In this document: piece after piece, positions 54,492 through 64,000 of the stretch
Position numbering within the stretch: position 1 is the first letter of the stretch
Layout of the letters: every line of letters starts with the position of its first letter
Source of the DNA: CAYMCO01 sp964388955
GTDB lineage: Bacteria; Chloroflexota; Anaerolineae; Anaerolineales; E44-bin32
DNA: 64,000 bases
Direction: 5' to 3'
Assembly: GCA_964388955.1 (NCBI GenBank)
Contig: CAYMCO010000007.1
Coordinates: forward strand, 97,936-161,935
The notes under the pieces: model-generated
The model's database searches: none
Seen by the model: the letters and a program-made list of their open reading frames with translations, nothing else
Told to the model about the DNA's origin: nothing
Position numbers and translations under genes: made by a program

Positions 54492-56036
54492 ATGCAGGTC
54501 GGTAGCGCGGCCCCAGAGATGCACTATTGGAGCGGGGGCAATAGCGCGTTTGATCTGCGCGCACGCCTGGGGGGGGCGGCGCACATACTACGGACCCCCC
54601 ATGTCTCGCTCTTGCTGTCTGCAGCCCTGACGGGGCTCGTTTACGGTTGGGGATTCCTCCGCCCGGCTTTCTTGCTGACTATCGATATCCCCGCGTTGGC
54701 CGGGGAGGACTATCTGTATTTGCACCGGCCGGCTGCCCAGATCCGTCTGGTGGCCGGTTTCATACTGCTTTCCCTATTCTATCTCTACGGGTTGTGGGCT
54801 GCAGCCAGGGTGGATGACCGCAGGGCGTGGGCGCTGGTGGCGGGGGCGGGAGCCCTTTTCGCTGGTCTCCTGCTGTTCATGTATCCATTCGGCGCCGCAG
54901 ACATCTTCGACAATATCATTCACGGGCGGATACTCTCGGAGTACGGCGGCAATCCATTTCTGCAGGTAGCGACCATGTATCGGGAGGATCCCTTCTTTCC
55001 ATATGTCGCGTGGATCCACCAGACCTCCGCATACGGCCCCGTGTGGGAGTTGATGGCCGGGGCGATTGCGGGAATCATTGGCACAGGGTTCATCCCCAAC
55101 GTGGTCGCTTTCAAGCTGCTGCCGGGCATCTTCTGGCTGGCGAGCGGCCTCATCCTGGTCCGGCTGCTGCGAGACCGTGCGCCCAAATATGCCCTTTCCG
55201 GGGCGCTGCTTTGGTTCTGGAATCCTGCCTTGTTGTACGAGACCTGGGGTAACGGTCATAACGATGCCGTGATTGTGGCGCTCATGCTCGCCGCGGTGTG
55301 GCTGCTTCTGGAGGAGCGCCACAGCCTCGCGTTCCTGTCTTTGACGGTCGGGGCACTGGTGAAATATATCCCGGTCTTGCTCATGCCAGCCGCGGCCTTC
55401 GTCGCCCTTCGCAGGCCCGGCAATATGCGCAAGAGGCTCTCTTATCTGGCGATCACGGGCTCGTCCGCCCTCGCCCTGACCGCGCTGGCCTATTGGCCTT
55501 TCTGGACCGGATGGCAAACCCTTACGGTCAGCAGGCGGCTGGGAATGTACACGACATCCTTGCCGGCGATGGCGATGCAGCTCGCGCTCCCCATGGCCGG
55601 GGAGGCGGAGGCGAAGAGGTGGATTGGCCTCTCCGCCGGTATTCTCACCGCCGCAGCCGCGCTCTGGTTGGGATGGCGTGGGTCAAGAGGGAGGGATTGG
55701 TTCACCTTCCCCGAGACGGCATTTGGAATCCTGGCATTCTACCTGTTGGTGACTTGCCTGTGGTTTCAAGGCTGGTATGTAATGTGGCTGATCGGCTTCG
55801 GTGCCCTGATCCCGTCCCGTCGATTGCGCTCATTCGCCATCTTCTTCAGCTTGGTGGTGATGGCGAAGTACTTTCTCCTGGGTCCCATTCTTCTCTGGCG
55901 CGTCCCTTGGCCGCCCCAACCCCTGCTGGAAGTGACTTTTACGCTGGGGGTGATGGGGTTGCCCTGGCTGGCCGCGGCGCTGACGGCGCTTCGGGGCACC
56001 CAGGAACGATGCCCCTATGAAAGGGGACGTTCCTGA
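54492..56036 (+). CDS. GT-C membrane mannosyltransferase-like protein (GT87/MptA-like)
   Basis: A 514-residue polytopic membrane protein with about eleven hydrophobic segments. The motif FGAADIFDNIIHGRILSEYG, ending in NPF, matches the Asp-containing first loop of GT-C polyprenol-phosphate mannosyltransferases (DUF2029/GT87 and MptA/B groups). WNPALLYETWGNGHND and VGALVKYIP are further family landmarks. It probably extends a cell-envelope glycan. It starts 26 bases after the diguanylate cyclase stop and may be co-transcribed; the start codon is not supported by a strong ribosome-binding site. Confidence 0.8.
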   Translation: MQVGSAAPEMHYWSGGNSAFDLRARLGGAAHILRTPHVSLLLSAALTGLVYGWGFLRPAFLLTIDIPALAGEDYLYLHRPAAQIRLVAGFILLSLFYLYGLWAAARVDDRRAWALVAGAGALFAGLLLFMYPFGAADIFDNIIHGRILSEYGGNPFLQVATMYREDPFFPYVAWIHQTSAYGPVWELMAGAIAGIIGTGFIPNVVAFKLLPGIFWLASGLILVRLLRDRAPKYALSGALLWFWNPALLYETWGNGHNDAVIVALMLAAVWLLLEERHSLAFLSLTVGALVKYIPVLLMPAAAFVALRRPGNMRKRLSYLAITGSSALALTALAYWPFWTGWQTLTVSRRLGMYTTSLPAMAMQLALPMAGEAEAKRWIGLSAGILTAAAALWLGWRGSRGRDWFTFPETAFGILAFYLLVTCLWFQGWYVMWLIGFGALIPSRRLRSFAIFFSLVVMAKYFLLGPILLWRVPWPPQPLLEVTFTLGVMGLPWLAAALTALRGTQERCPYERGRS

Positions 56037-56072
56037 GGGCTAGGGCGCCCCTCTCGATAGCAGGAGGACGAC

Positions 56073-57155
56073 ATGCTCTTCGAGCCATATTCGATCAACC
56101 ACCTCCACCTCCGGAGCCGGTTGGTGCGCTCGGCAACTGCAGAATACATGGCAGACGAACAGGGACGGCCGCTGCCATCGCTGAGCGGTCTTTATCGCCG
56201 GTTGGCACGGGGCGGCGTGGGTCTGATCATCAGCGGGCATATGTACGTTCATCCCTCCGGCAAAGCCCACAGGGAGATGACGGGCGTTTATGACGATGAC
56301 TTGCTGCCGGGATTGGCCGGACTGGCGCAGGCGGTGCACGATGAGGGCGGCAGGATAGTCGCGCAGATCAACCACGGGGGGATGGACTGCGACCAGGACT
56401 GCATTGCGGAGCCGATTGCTCCCTCACGCGTTGGCCCCGAGCTCTCGGCCCGGGGTGCGCGGCAAATGGGCGCCCGAGAAGTGCTCACCCTGATCGAGGC
56501 CTTCGGCCAGGCCGCCCACCGGATCCAGAGAGCGGGGTTCGATGGTGTCCAGATTCACGCCGCGCATGGCTACTTAATCTATCAGTTCCTGAACCCGCTG
56601 ACCAACCACCGCCAGGATGAATGGGGAGGTTCCCCGCGGCGCCGGCGGAAGTTCCTCAGGGCGGTGTGCGCCTCCATTCGCGATCGGGTCGGGCCGGATT
56701 TCCCGCTCCTGATCAAGCTGGGCTTGATGGATGGGTTGGATGGCGGCCTATCGCCGCAGGAGGCGCGTGAGACGGTATCGGAACTGGTGTCGATGGGGGT
56801 GGATGCGGTCGAAATCAGTGGAGGCATTAGTGGGCGCGAGCGCTTGAATGTGCGCGAAAACATTCGATCGCCGGCGGATGAGGCCTACTTCCGCCCCCTC
56901 GCCAAGTTGGCACGTTCCGCCACCAGCCTGCCGATCTCGCTCGTAGGCGGGATGCGTTCGCGAGGCGTGATGGAGAGTGTGCTCGCTTCAGGTGATGCGG
57001 ATCTGATTTCGATGAGCCGCCCCCTGATCAACGATCCCGAGTTTCCGAATCTGATGCGCGGCGGACTGCAGGAGGCCTCGGACTGCATCTCCGCCAACGA
57101 GTGCTGGCCCGGTGGCGAAGGGGAGGGCATCGCCTGCAAATGTCCCGTTCATTGA
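56073..57155 (+). CDS. NADH:flavin oxidoreductase, Old Yellow Enzyme family
   Basis: A 360-residue FMN-dependent TIM-barrel enzyme behind AGGAGG. LRSRLVRSATAEYMAD is the N-terminal FMN loop, IVAQINHGG carries the conserved Gln and His, GFDGVQIHAAHGYLIYQFL the active-site His-x-x-His, and DLISMSRPLINDPEFP the C-terminal phosphate-binding region. The protein ends after a Cys pair (GIACKCPVH); the Fe-S/NAD domains of 2,4-dienoyl-CoA reductase are absent, so it is a single-domain reductase of activated C=C bonds. Physiological substrate unknown. Confidence 0.93.
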   Translation: MLFEPYSINHLHLRSRLVRSATAEYMADEQGRPLPSLSGLYRRLARGGVGLIISGHMYVHPSGKAHREMTGVYDDDLLPGLAGLAQAVHDEGGRIVAQINHGGMDCDQDCIAEPIAPSRVGPELSARGARQMGAREVLTLIEAFGQAAHRIQRAGFDGVQIHAAHGYLIYQFLNPLTNHRQDEWGGSPRRRRKFLRAVCASIRDRVGPDFPLLIKLGLMDGLDGGLSPQEARETVSELVSMGVDAVEISGGISGRERLNVRENIRSPADEAYFRPLAKLARSATSLPISLVGGMRSRGVMESVLASGDADLISMSRPLINDPEFPNLMRGGLQEASDCISANECWPGGEGEGIACKCPVH

Positions 57156-57211
57156 AAGTGTGGCACCCGCCCCCTTGGCCGGCCGGCGACCATTATTCCC
57201 AATAAGATGAA

Positions 57212-57250
57212 CCGCCGGATGAAGGGGACATCCGGCGGCTCGTGATTTTT
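57212..57250 (+). terminator. Probable Rho-independent terminator
   Basis: A perfect 9-bp stem (CCGCCGGAT, 57212-57220, with 57230-57238) and 9-base loop are followed by CTCGTGATTTTT. It lies 57 bases after the flavin oxidoreductase gene. The T-run starts seven bases after the stem, so efficiency may be moderate. Confidence 0.6.
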
Positions 57251-57443
57251 CGGGGGCCTAAAGTCCTTGTAGGGGGGCACACAGGATCAATAGGGGGATC
57301 CCCGAGGACGCAGCCATTTACCATTACTATACGGACTCAGGGCAGAACTCTCGGCTCGTCCGATGTTGATTATAGCACCAATAGGGTCCACATAACCTTA
57401 ATTTTTCATTAAGAACCCTGACAGCTCGGCGTGCGGCCCGGGG

Positions 57444-57923
57444 TCATTCTCCCCGATCTTGGTTGAACAACCGCTCCCAGGCGGCGATTTCCTTGTCGGA
57501 GGTAGGGGCAGCGGGTTTGGCGGAGCTTTCAGCGGAGTGGGAGGGTCGGGCTTGCGCCATGAGCGCCGAGAACTCTTGGCTGGTCAAGGAGCGCGCACCG
57601 GCGCGACTCGCCAGTGCCCGCAGCGCCCGATCCGAGGAGACCACCGTCCAATTGGAGGCCTCGCGCCCCAGCCGCGCGATGTGATCCCGAATGGCGTCAT
57701 CGGCGGTCCTGGGGCGGGCGATGAACCGGACCTGGGTGTTCGGAGTGTGCGAGGCGCTTGGCTCTCCCGGCGCGCGGCGGTCAAAGTAGACGACCGCCCG
57801 TTTTCTGGTTCCCGAGAGAAAAGTCTGCAGTCTGGAGATCAATCGACGCTCATCCTGCGCCTCGCGCAACGAGATGTCCGGTAGGGCGCCGATCAAATTG
57901 TGGCCATCGATAATGTATGGCAT
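57444..57923 (-). CDS. NYN-domain (YacP/Rae1-like) ribonuclease
   Basis: A 159-residue PIN-like NYN-domain protein. Acidic residues that would hold the metal occur in MPYIIDGHNLIGAL, ADDAIRDHI and VVSSDRALRALA, the standard YacP pattern. VVYFDRR is the central strand. The C-terminal tail is Ser/Pro/Ala-rich and probably disordered. Bacillus Rae1 cuts mRNA on the ribosome; the same role is possible but not shown. The ATG has no Shine-Dalgarno sequence and lies only 12 bases from a TAGTAT -10-like hexamer (57941-57936), so translation may be near-leaderless. Confidence 0.85.
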   Translation of the reverse strand: MPYIIDGHNLIGALPDISLREAQDERRLISRLQTFLSGTRKRAVVYFDRRAPGEPSASHTPNTQVRFIARPRTADDAIRDHIARLGREASNWTVVSSDRALRALASRAGARSLTSQEFSALMAQARPSHSAESSAKPAAPTSDKEIAAWERLFNQDRGE

Positions 57924-58005
57924 CGCGCACCCATGATACTACAATGCATCGGCACCCCAGCGGGCATGTTTCGCTTTCCAAGGACATGTGCTATCATGCG
58001 CGGTG

Positions 58006-58761
58006 ATGGGAAGAGTGCGCAGACCGACTTGGCGGCAGTATCTGCCGTATCTGTTACTCAACGTCGCGGTATCTGCCATAACGGCGCTGTTGGTATTTCA
58101 AGTCTTATCCCGGCCTCGGGGGCTGGCGCAAGCCACGATCACACCTACACTGGATGTCGCCGCGCGCGTCGCCAGCGCGGTCCCCACTGCCACGCTGACC
58201 CTGGCCCCCTCCGCGACCCCGTATACATACATCGTGCAGCCAGGCGATACAATGTATGCCATCGCCCAGCGGCTGGGGATCCCGTTGGGCGACCTGCTGG
58301 CCGAGAACGGTCTGACCGATCCCACCAATCTGGATGTCGGCCAAGTCCTGAAACTCCCTTATGTGGAGGGGCTCGAGGCGCGGCTGGCGGCCGAGACGGG
58401 CACTTCAGAGCCCGAGACGGCCGAGACCGCATCGACCGAAGAATCCGCTGCAGCCCCGAATGTGGAGATACTGGGGGTGAACGGCGCGGGAAATCTGGAT
58501 GCCGAGGTAGTGCGCATCCTGAATTCTGGGGGTGTGGCGCATATGGCCGGCTGGAGTCTGGAGGATGGACGCGGGCATATCTACTACTTCCCCGTCTTCA
58601 ATCTGCACAATGGCGCGGTGAGTGTGCACACCAAGCGGGGCAGCGACACCATTATCGACCTGTACTGGGGGCTAGAGGAGCCGGTGTGGACCCCAGGCAC
58701 CCTGGTGACACTGCGAGACTCCACAGGTGCCGTAAAGGACACCTTCCAGATCCCCGAATAG
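58006..58761 (+). CDS. Membrane-anchored LysM and lamin-tail-domain protein
   Basis: About 251 residues. Arg-rich cytoplasmic residues precede one transmembrane anchor (YLLLNVAVSAITALLVFQVL). A Thr/Ala/Pro linker leads into a LysM peptidoglycan-binding domain near 73-117 (YIVQPGDTMYAIAQRLGIP to DVGQVLKLP). A Glu/Thr-rich spacer follows, then a C-terminal lamin-tail-like (LTD) beta domain with GWSLEDGRGHIYYFP and WTPGTLVTL motifs. It should sit outside the membrane, bound to the wall. The start is uncertain: GTG codons at 57988 and 58003 are alternatives, and a TATCAT at 57992-57997 would place the transcript start almost at the ATG. Confidence 0.85.
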   Translation: MGRVRRPTWRQYLPYLLLNVAVSAITALLVFQVLSRPRGLAQATITPTLDVAARVASAVPTATLTLAPSATPYTYIVQPGDTMYAIAQRLGIPLGDLLAENGLTDPTNLDVGQVLKLPYVEGLEARLAAETGTSEPETAETASTEESAAAPNVEILGVNGAGNLDAEVVRILNSGGVAHMAGWSLEDGRGHIYYFPVFNLHNGAVSVHTKRGSDTIIDLYWGLEEPVWTPGTLVTLRDSTGAVKDTFQIPE

Positions 58762-58920
58762 CCCAGCTCTCTCCGAAGGCGATCAACGAGGGCCTGTATC
58801 CTCCGTCATAGGAACGATTCCTGCTTTCGCCTGGCTCGTGGGGGCACGCGTGATCCACGCAGCGCAGGGTTCAAGGAGGGGACGGGCCTTTCGGGCGAGC
58901 AGTGCCGGTTGGATCGAATC

Positions 58921-58946
58921 AAAAGAGCCGGCCCGCGGGCCGGCTC
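58921..58946 (-). terminator. Rho-independent terminator of tatA
   Basis: On the minus strand a fully self-complementary G/C-rich 22-base element (58946-58925) is followed by TTTTGATTC. It lies about 34 bases after the tatA stop. Confidence 0.8.
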
Positions 58947-58979
58947 CCGGATCGAACGCATCAGCGCTTCAACATCGCG

Positions 58980-59180
58980 CTATTCCTCGTCCGCGCCTTC
59001 CCCCTGATCCTCGGGACGGGCTCTTTCTTCGGGTTCCTCGTCTCCCTGCAGACCTCGGCGGAACTCTCGAATGCCTTTTCCCAGCTCTCCGCCAATGCGG
59101 CTCAGCCGCCCCACTCCGAAGAGCAGGACCACGATGATCAATATGATGAAAAGCTCCGGGCCCCCCAGCCAGTTGGGCAT
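58980..59180 (-). CDS. tatA: Twin-arginine translocase subunit TatA/E
   Basis: A 66-residue protein with GGAGG six bases before its ATG. The N-terminal hydrophobic helix (FIILIIVVLLFGVGRL) is followed by the hinge and amphipathic helix (GELGKGIREFRRGL) typical of TatA/TatE, then an acidic, disordered tail. The short periplasmic N-terminus with Glu in GGPELF is normal for the family. It forms the pore of the Tat export system; tatC is not in the window. It is monocistronic between its own promoter and terminator. Confidence 0.93.
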   Translation of the reverse strand: MPNWLGGPELFIILIIVVLLFGVGRLSRIGGELGKGIREFRRGLQGDEEPEERARPEDQGEGADEE

Positions 59181-59215
59181 TCGAACCTCCGACGCGACGC
59201 TGTGCGAGCATTTCC

Positions 59216-59224
59216 ATTATACCA
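59216..59224 (-). promoter_or_regulatory. Extended -10 promoter of tatA
   Basis: On the minus strand TGGTATAAT is a perfect extended -10 element, 36 bases before the tatA ATG. No -35 hexamer is seen, as is common for extended -10 promoters. Confidence 0.6.
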
Positions 59225-59306
59225 TCGCCGGGGCATGCGGGCCCGCCGCATCCCTTGCCGCGCATCTACCACTCTGATACACTCGCGTGGCGAGGGAGAG
59301 CGCTGT

Positions 59307-61028
59307 ATGACCCAGGCATTATACCGCAAATGGCGGCCGCAAACTTGGGATGAAGTAATAGGCCAAGAGCATGTGATCCGCACATTGCGCAACGCGGTGC
59401 GGGGGGACCGCATCGCGCACGCGTACCTCTTCGCCGGACCTCGCGGCACTGGGAAGACTTCGACGGCGAGAGTGCTGGCGAAGGCTGCCAACTGCCAGGC
59501 CGAATCCCTGGAAGACCGCCCCTGCAACCGCTGTGAGCCCTGCATCGCGGTCAATGAGGGGCGCTTCCTGGATTTGGTCGAGATTGACGCGGCCTCCAAC
59601 ACGAGTGTGGAAGATGTGCGCGATCTTCGGGAAAAGATCAATTTCTCCCCGAACCAAGGCCGCTATAAGGTCTATATCGTCGATGAGGTGCATATGCTCT
59701 CCATTTCGGCCTTCAACGCCCTGTTGAAGACCCTGGAAGAGCCCCCCTCCCACGCCATATTCATCCTGGCGACGACAGAAGTGCACAAGATCCCGGCGAC
59801 GGTTCTCTCCAGATGTCAGCGCCACGAATTCCGGCGTCTGCCTGCCTCGACGATCAAGGACTACCTGGCCTCGCGGGTCGGGAGCGAGGGGATCGAAGTC
59901 GAGGATGCCGCTCTGGGGCTGATCGCGCGCCAAGCCACCGGCAGCCTGCGAGATGCCATCTCCCTGCTGGACCAGCTCGCCGCGAGTGGCGGACGGATAA
60001 CATACTCGCGAGCGCAGGAGGTCCTGGGCACGGTGACCCGCACCGCGGTGCGGGACCTGGTGCGCGCCATGGCGGCCTCGGATCGCCCCCGGGGGCTGGC
60101 TCTGATCAACCAGGCGGTGAATGCCGGCGCCGATCCCCGCCAGTTTGCACGCCAAGTCGTGGACCATCTGCGCGAGCTGATGTATTTTCGCCTGGAGGCG
60201 GGCGAATTGGTGGAAGCGCTTGAAGATGAGCGCCAGGGGATGCGGGAGTTGGCAGCGCAGTTTGAGACGGGGGATCTGTTGATCGCAATTGAGGCTTTCG
60301 GCCGGGCATCTTTCGAGAGCCGTTCCTCCTGGCTCCCCGGCCTGGCGCTGGAAATGGCCCTCATCGAGAGCACCGCCGAAGAGAGGATAGGGCCAATGCA
60401 TTCCCAGCCGGCGGGGGTCGGCGGCCAGGCGCCGCCCGGCGCTGAAGTGGGCGGGCCCGGCAGGCGGCAGAAGGGTGCAGGTGACGAGCGGAGTTCTGGG
60501 AACAGCGCACCACCCGCCTCGCGCGCTCGCGTGAGTGCCGCCAAGCCGCGTCCCATCGAGGCGGGGGGAGAGACCGCGCAGCGGGAGGCGCCTCCCAGCG
60601 CGGAAACCCCCCGCAAGTTGAGCAGCCCTTCGAGCCCGGTTCCGTTTTCTCAGGTGCGGAGCCAATGGCCGGACATCCTCGCGGCGGTCTACCTGCGTGA
60701 TCCGCTGGCCCAGGCGCTCTTGAGATCTGGCAAGCCCTTGGGCATCTCAGGTGGCGCGCTGGTGATGGGTTTCCCCAGTGAGCTCCTGAAGGAGAAAATG
60801 GAGAAAGGCCAGAACATACGGGTGCTTCGGGAGAGCCTGGCCCAAGTCCTTGATCAGGAATTGGATTTGCGCTGTGTGGTATTGGGGGAATACGAGGAGG
60901 CCGAGCCGGAGGAATCCCCCCCGGTGGAGGACGGTGGCATGGTCGCCACAGCGCTGCGCGATTTTGGGGCACAGGTGGTAGATGTCGGTCCAGCGCAGGA
61001 GGAGGAAGGGGAAGGGGGCGACGGGTAG
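59307..61028 (+). CDS. dnaX: DNA polymerase III subunit gamma/tau
   Basis: A 573-residue clamp-loader ATPase starting at ATG with GAGGGAGAG upstream; the frame is open earlier but antisense to tatA. LYRKWRPQTWDEVIGQ opens the protein. The P-loop is 44-51 (GPRGTGKT). Zinc Cys63, Cys73, Cys76 and Cys79, Walker B VDEVHML and the SRC sensor motif (TVLSRCQRHEF) are present. A Pro/Gly/Ala-rich linker from about 360 leads to a C-terminal tau-like domain. It loads the sliding clamp during replication. It heads the conserved dnaX-ybaB-recR cluster. Confidence 0.97.
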   Translation: MTQALYRKWRPQTWDEVIGQEHVIRTLRNAVRGDRIAHAYLFAGPRGTGKTSTARVLAKAANCQAESLEDRPCNRCEPCIAVNEGRFLDLVEIDAASNTSVEDVRDLREKINFSPNQGRYKVYIVDEVHMLSISAFNALLKTLEEPPSHAIFILATTEVHKIPATVLSRCQRHEFRRLPASTIKDYLASRVGSEGIEVEDAALGLIARQATGSLRDAISLLDQLAASGGRITYSRAQEVLGTVTRTAVRDLVRAMAASDRPRGLALINQAVNAGADPRQFARQVVDHLRELMYFRLEAGELVEALEDERQGMRELAAQFETGDLLIAIEAFGRASFESRSSWLPGLALEMALIESTAEERIGPMHSQPAGVGGQAPPGAEVGGPGRRQKGAGDERSSGNSAPPASRARVSAAKPRPIEAGGETAQREAPPSAETPRKLSSPSSPVPFSQVRSQWPDILAAVYLRDPLAQALLRSGKPLGISGGALVMGFPSELLKEKMEKGQNIRVLRESLAQVLDQELDLRCVVLGEYEEAEPEESPPVEDGGMVATALRDFGAQVVDVGPAQEEEGEGGDG

Positions 61029-61085
61029 CCGCTGGCTCCGGCTGCTTTGCTGGCGGCCGGAAGGGCTGGAAACGAAGGAGAATAG

Positions 61086-61421
61086 ATGGGAAAGCGCAAC
61101 AAAGGCGTGTTCGGCGGCGGGGATATGATGGCCCGCCTGCGCAAAATGCAGGAGCAAATCGCCCAGGCGCAAGCGGAGCTGGAGGATGAGACGGTGGAGG
61201 GGAGCGCCGGGGGCGGCGCGGTCAAGGTGGTCATGAGCGGGGGGATGGATTGCAGATCCGTGGAGATCGCCCCGGATCTATTGGAGGCAGGCGACGCGGA
61301 GATGCTGCAGGATCTGGTGCGCGTGGCGGTCAACCTCGCCATCCAAGATGCCCAATACCTGGCATCCCAAAAGCTGGGGCCTTTGGCCGGCGGGATGCCG
61401 CCCGGGGGTGGCTCTGGATGA
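61086..61421 (+). CDS. YbaB/EbfC family nucleoid-associated protein
   Basis: A 111-residue DNA-binding protein. MMARLRKMQEQIAQAQAELE is the N-terminal helix, VKVVMSGGMDCRSVEIAPDLL the central sheet, and the C-terminus is Gly/Pro-rich. The family binds DNA as a tweezer-shaped dimer. Its location between dnaX and recR is the classic arrangement. The stop overlaps the recR start by four bases. Confidence 0.95.
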   Translation: MGKRNKGVFGGGDMMARLRKMQEQIAQAQAELEDETVEGSAGGGAVKVVMSGGMDCRSVEIAPDLLEAGDAEMLQDLVRVAVNLAIQDAQYLASQKLGPLAGGMPPGGGSG

Positions 61422-62026
61422 GCGCGGTGCTCCCGCGGCCGGTTGAACGCTTGATTGAGGCCTTGCGACGCCTGCCGGGAATTGGGCCCAAGACGGCCTC
61501 TCGGCTGACCTTCTATTTGATCGGCGTATCGGAAGCGGAGCGACTTGAACTGGCGGATGCGCTGCGCGAATTGAGCCAGGGGACACGCCATTGCTCGATC
61601 TGCGGCAATATCACCGCCGCGGATCGAGATCCGTGCGTGGTGTGCGAGGATCCGGGCCGGGATGCGAGCGTGATCTGCGTGCTGGAGGACCCGCTGGATG
61701 TGGTCGCCATTGAGCGGACGGGTCAGTTCCGGGGCCGTTATCACGTGCTCCACGGCGCGATTTCGCCGGTGGATGGCATTGGTCCGGGTGATCTGCGAAT
61801 CGAGGAATTATTGGCCAGATTGGACGGGGGCGATGTATCGGAGGTGATTCTGGCCACCAACCCGACCTTGGAGGGGGAGGCGACGGCGATGTATCTTCGC
61901 CGCCAGTTGGAGGGCTACGATGTGCGCGTCACGCGCCTGGCGCGCGGGCTGCCCTCGGGCGGTGATGTGGAATACGCCGATGCCAACACTCTCGGGCAGG
62001 CCCTGCGCGGCCGGCAGGAAATGTAG
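61418..62026 (+). CDS. recR: Recombination mediator RecR
   Basis: A 202-residue RecR from the ATG that overlaps the ybaB stop (ATGA). The N-terminal helix-hairpin-helix (LRRLPGIGPKTASRL), a C4 zinc motif (CSICGNITAADRDPCVVC) and the Toprim domain (ICVLEDPLDVVAIERTG, then YHVLHGAISPVDGIGP) are all intact. It works with RecF and RecO to load RecA on gapped DNA. Length and order match the family. Confidence 0.97.
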   Translation: MSAVLPRPVERLIEALRRLPGIGPKTASRLTFYLIGVSEAERLELADALRELSQGTRHCSICGNITAADRDPCVVCEDPGRDASVICVLEDPLDVVAIERTGQFRGRYHVLHGAISPVDGIGPGDLRIEELLARLDGGDVSEVILATNPTLEGEATAMYLRRQLEGYDVRVTRLARGLPSGGDVEYADANTLGQALRGRQEM

Positions 62027-62425
62027 AATGGTGCCGGTCCCACATCTCTGAATCCGCCCTGAGATGTCAAGCCTCCTGCTGAGCCAGCATCAATTCCCGA
62101 CGTTCCTGGCTGATACCGCAAAGACAAGCGATTTCTTTTGCGGCTCAGCCAACAATGCGAGCATTCCACCATCGGCCTGAAAGACCGGCCAACTAAGAAC
62201 GACCAACGACATGCGCTTCGCGGAGTCCGCTTTCAGCCTTCGGCTCTCGGCTCTCCCGCAACAAACAAGACCTTCTCTTGTTGCCAAGGGAGTCCCGCGC
62301 GGATAGCGATGAGCGACAATTATGAAGCCGAACACATACAGCAGAGAGCCAGAGCACCTGCAACCCCATTTGCCGGGATTCCCTATCCTTGCTCCCTAAT
62401 CGCCGATTACTGCTGGCCCCTGACC
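62027..62425 (+). other. Intergenic region between recR and the rRNA promoters
   Basis: No gene is recognised. A weak inverted repeat (ACATCTC/GAGATGT, 62042-62048 with 62061-62067) lies just after recR but has no T-run. The stretch is less GC-rich than the flanking genes. Confidence 0.4.
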
Positions 62426-62453
62426 TTGACACCCCACAAGCCTCCGGTATAAT
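62426..62453 (+). promoter_or_regulatory. rRNA operon promoter P1
   Basis: Perfect consensus hexamers TTGACA (62426-62431) and TATAAT (62448-62453) are separated by 16 bases, about 300 bases before the 16S gene. Perfect hexamers are expected for a strong rrn promoter. Confidence 0.8.
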
Positions 62454-62604
62454 TATGGATGAAAGCGCTGTTTCGCCCGTCCGTGCGGCGGGAAGACAAT
62501 AACAACCAAAAGATGACAAGGGTGCTTGGGGTTGCCGCCCCGGCTGGGGCTTCCCCCGGAGCGCCGGTGTGAGCAGGAAGACATCGGCCGTCGTGTCTGT
62601 GCCC

Positions 62605-62633
62605 TTGACGTCGTCGCGTACGGGTGGTAACAT
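62605..62633 (+). promoter_or_regulatory. rRNA operon promoter P2
   Basis: TTGACG (62605-62610) and TAACAT (62628-62633) are 17 bases apart, about 117 bases before the 16S gene. Tandem rrn promoters are common. Confidence 0.65.
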
Positions 62634-62749
62634 AGCGCTCCTTTGGAGGACGCACCTTTACAATTGAAAAGTGATAGGAAGCCCCGAGAGTCTTGTGGAT
62701 CCAGGTGAAGCGTAGAACCGAACCACGGTGAACCCGTGGATAGAAAGTC

Positions 62750-64000
<1,251 letters not shown>

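Overview
The window looks like chromosomal DNA from a high-GC bacterium, most probably a member of the Chloroflexota (Anaerolineae-like). The evidence is the style of the partial 16S rRNA gene at the right end, the many large cyclase/STAND/TPR regulators, GT-C membrane glycosyltransferases, and the dnaX-ybaB-recR block next to an rRNA operon. This is a reading by eye; no database comparison was possible.

Layout. (1) 1-19905: a tandem array of six very large plus-strand signalling proteins. Five carry a visible N-terminal class III nucleotide cyclase domain; the first is cut by the window edge. A STAND/AAA ATPase and TPR repeats follow, and in three of the six an OppA/DppA-type solute-binding domain is fused at the C-terminus. 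(2) 19957-25425: a small unknown protein, two cyclic-nucleotide-binding-fold proteins (an RsbU-type phosphatase and a Crp/Fnr regulator), then a cassette of a 69-residue protein, a GAF protein and a cytoplasmic subtilisin. (3) 25836-34719: a GT-C membrane protein, an O-methyltransferase, a DUF1989 protein, an acyl-CoA ligase and, convergent to it, a three-gene 2-hydroxyacyl-CoA dehydratase/activase operon. (4) 35185-50227: a phosphotransferase sugar system. HPr and Enzyme I lie on the plus strand. A minus-strand operon of about 11 kb carries EIIC, EIIB and EIIA of the lactose/cellobiose/chitobiose family, three GH4 6-phosphoglycosidases, a DegT aminotransferase, a BadF-type sugar kinase, a histidine phosphatase and a SUMF1-fold protein. 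A divergent SIS-domain aminosugar isomerase/deaminase follows. (5) 50283-57923: a decayed oxidoreductase, an ECF sigma/anti-sigma pair, a membrane diguanylate cyclase, a GT-C protein, an Old-Yellow-Enzyme family protein and a NYN nuclease. (6) 58006-64000: a LysM/lamin-tail protein, tatA, dnaX, ybaB, recR, two rRNA promoters and a 3'-truncated 16S gene.

How the parts may work together. The left third reads as a cyclic-nucleotide/STAND signalling island. Putative cytoplasmic sensors, some with a built-in peptide/sugar-binding fold, sit directly upstream of two proteins with cyclic-nucleotide-binding domains. Only one of the five visible cyclase domains keeps the canonical Asn-Arg transition-state pair, and only one of the two effector domains keeps the phosphate-binding Arg, so much of the array may sense without making cAMP. 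The central third imports and cleaves a phosphorylated disaccharide, plausibly chitobiose- or cellobiose-like. An aminotransferase and a phosphatase inside an operon of 3-keto-forming GH4 enzymes raise the possibility of 3-amino-sugar chemistry. The right third is mostly housekeeping.
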